Source: Aurantibacter sp042094015 (GTDB lineage Bacteria; Bacteroidota; Bacteroidia; Flavobacteriales; Flavobacteriaceae). From it: a stretch of 14,540 bases of DNA. A program made the translations under genes and the position numbers. Under the pieces are notes generated by a model. The model ran no database searches. It saw nothing but the letters and a program-made list of their open reading frames with translations, and was not told the DNA's origin. Each line of letters opens with the position of its first letter. The first letter of the stretch is position 1. The DNA lies in NCBI RefSeq assembly GCF_042094015.1, contig NZ_JBELDZ010000061.1, positions 1 through 14,540 on the forward strand, given 5' to 3'. Shown here piece after piece: positions 14,407 to 14,540 of this stretch.

Positions 14407-14435
14407 TTCACTCACTCAAAAGTACTGTTCACTCA
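14407..14435. repeat. Direct repeats TTCACTCA spaced 21 bp
   Basis: TTCACTCA occurs at 14407-14414 and 14428-14435, 21 bases apart start to start (two helix turns). The repeats lie about 30 to 60 bases upstream of the reverse -7 box at 14371-14378, where an activator of the T9SS protein gene would bind. The binding factor is unknown. Confidence 0.4.
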
Positions 14436-14497
14436 TTGTTGGTTTTATAAATAAGACTTTGGTTATAGTTTTACATTAAACTTTAAAACTAAAGCTT

Positions 14498-14540
14498 ATG
14501 AAAACACTACTAACTCTATTTTTTACGTTTATAGTATTTA
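14498..14540 (+). CDS. Start of an exported protein, cut by the window end
   Basis: The ATG at 14498 opens 14 codons, MKTLLTLFFTFIVF, before the window ends. A lysine followed by an unbroken hydrophobic stretch is typical of a Sec signal peptide, so an exported protein or lipoprotein is likely. Nothing can be said about its function. It is divergent from the T9SS protein gene across a 148-base region (14350-14497) with repeats and promoter boxes. TAGTTTTA at 14466-14473 is a possible imperfect -7 box. Confidence 0.55.
   Translation, partial: MKTLLTLFFTFIVF

Noticed and set aside
1..14540. CRISPR array, tRNA/rRNA, insertion sequence, prophage or multi-gene defence system
   Set aside because: No regularly spaced repeats, RNA gene signatures, transposase or integrase motifs were seen in either strand.

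Overview
The window looks like chromosomal DNA of an AT-rich Flavobacteriaceae bacterium (phylum Bacteroidota). Supporting signs are the very low GC content, Bacteroidota-type -7 boxes (TAnnTTTG) close to start codons, few Shine-Dalgarno sequences, a type IX secretion (T9SS) sorting domain, and protein sequences resembling flavobacterial families. The genus cannot be fixed from the sequence alone.

The core is a menaquinone (vitamin K2) biosynthesis cluster with conserved companion genes. Left block (1-3621): the 3' part of menF, an inserted reverse-strand gene for an unknown membrane protein with its own promoter, and menD. Next (3703-4998): a DUF2853 protein with a clear terminator, and a CvfB-like S1 RNA-binding protein. 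Reverse-strand island (4995-6697): a SpoIIAA-like small protein, a 220-base spacer holding a perfect 15-bp hairpin, and a secreted C1 (bleomycin hydrolase/PepC-like) peptidase. The peptidase gene is split by a 10-N assembly gap that hides its catalytic histidine region. Middle block (6751-9402): menB, menA and a Tat-type metallophosphoesterase, probably one operon. A reverse-strand sterol desaturase/fatty acid hydroxylase family gene (9417-10301) separates it from the next operon (10355-13410): menC, a CPBP intramembrane protease and menE. The right end (13480-14540) holds a T9SS-sorted protein with a CxxCH motif and the first codons of another exported protein.

Together MenF, MenD, MenC, MenE, MenB and MenA cover chorismate to demethylmenaquinone. 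MenH, the DHNA-CoA thioesterase and the final methyltransferase are not present here and must lie elsewhere. MenB carries the Asp of bicarbonate-independent enzymes and closely resembles the actinobacterial form. I saw no CRISPR array, tRNA, rRNA, transposase or prophage. I found no convincing new multi-gene system. The best leads are the insert between menF and menD, the hairpin at 5508-5540, the promoter region at 14363-14435 with phased repeats, and the companion genes locked into the men cluster.
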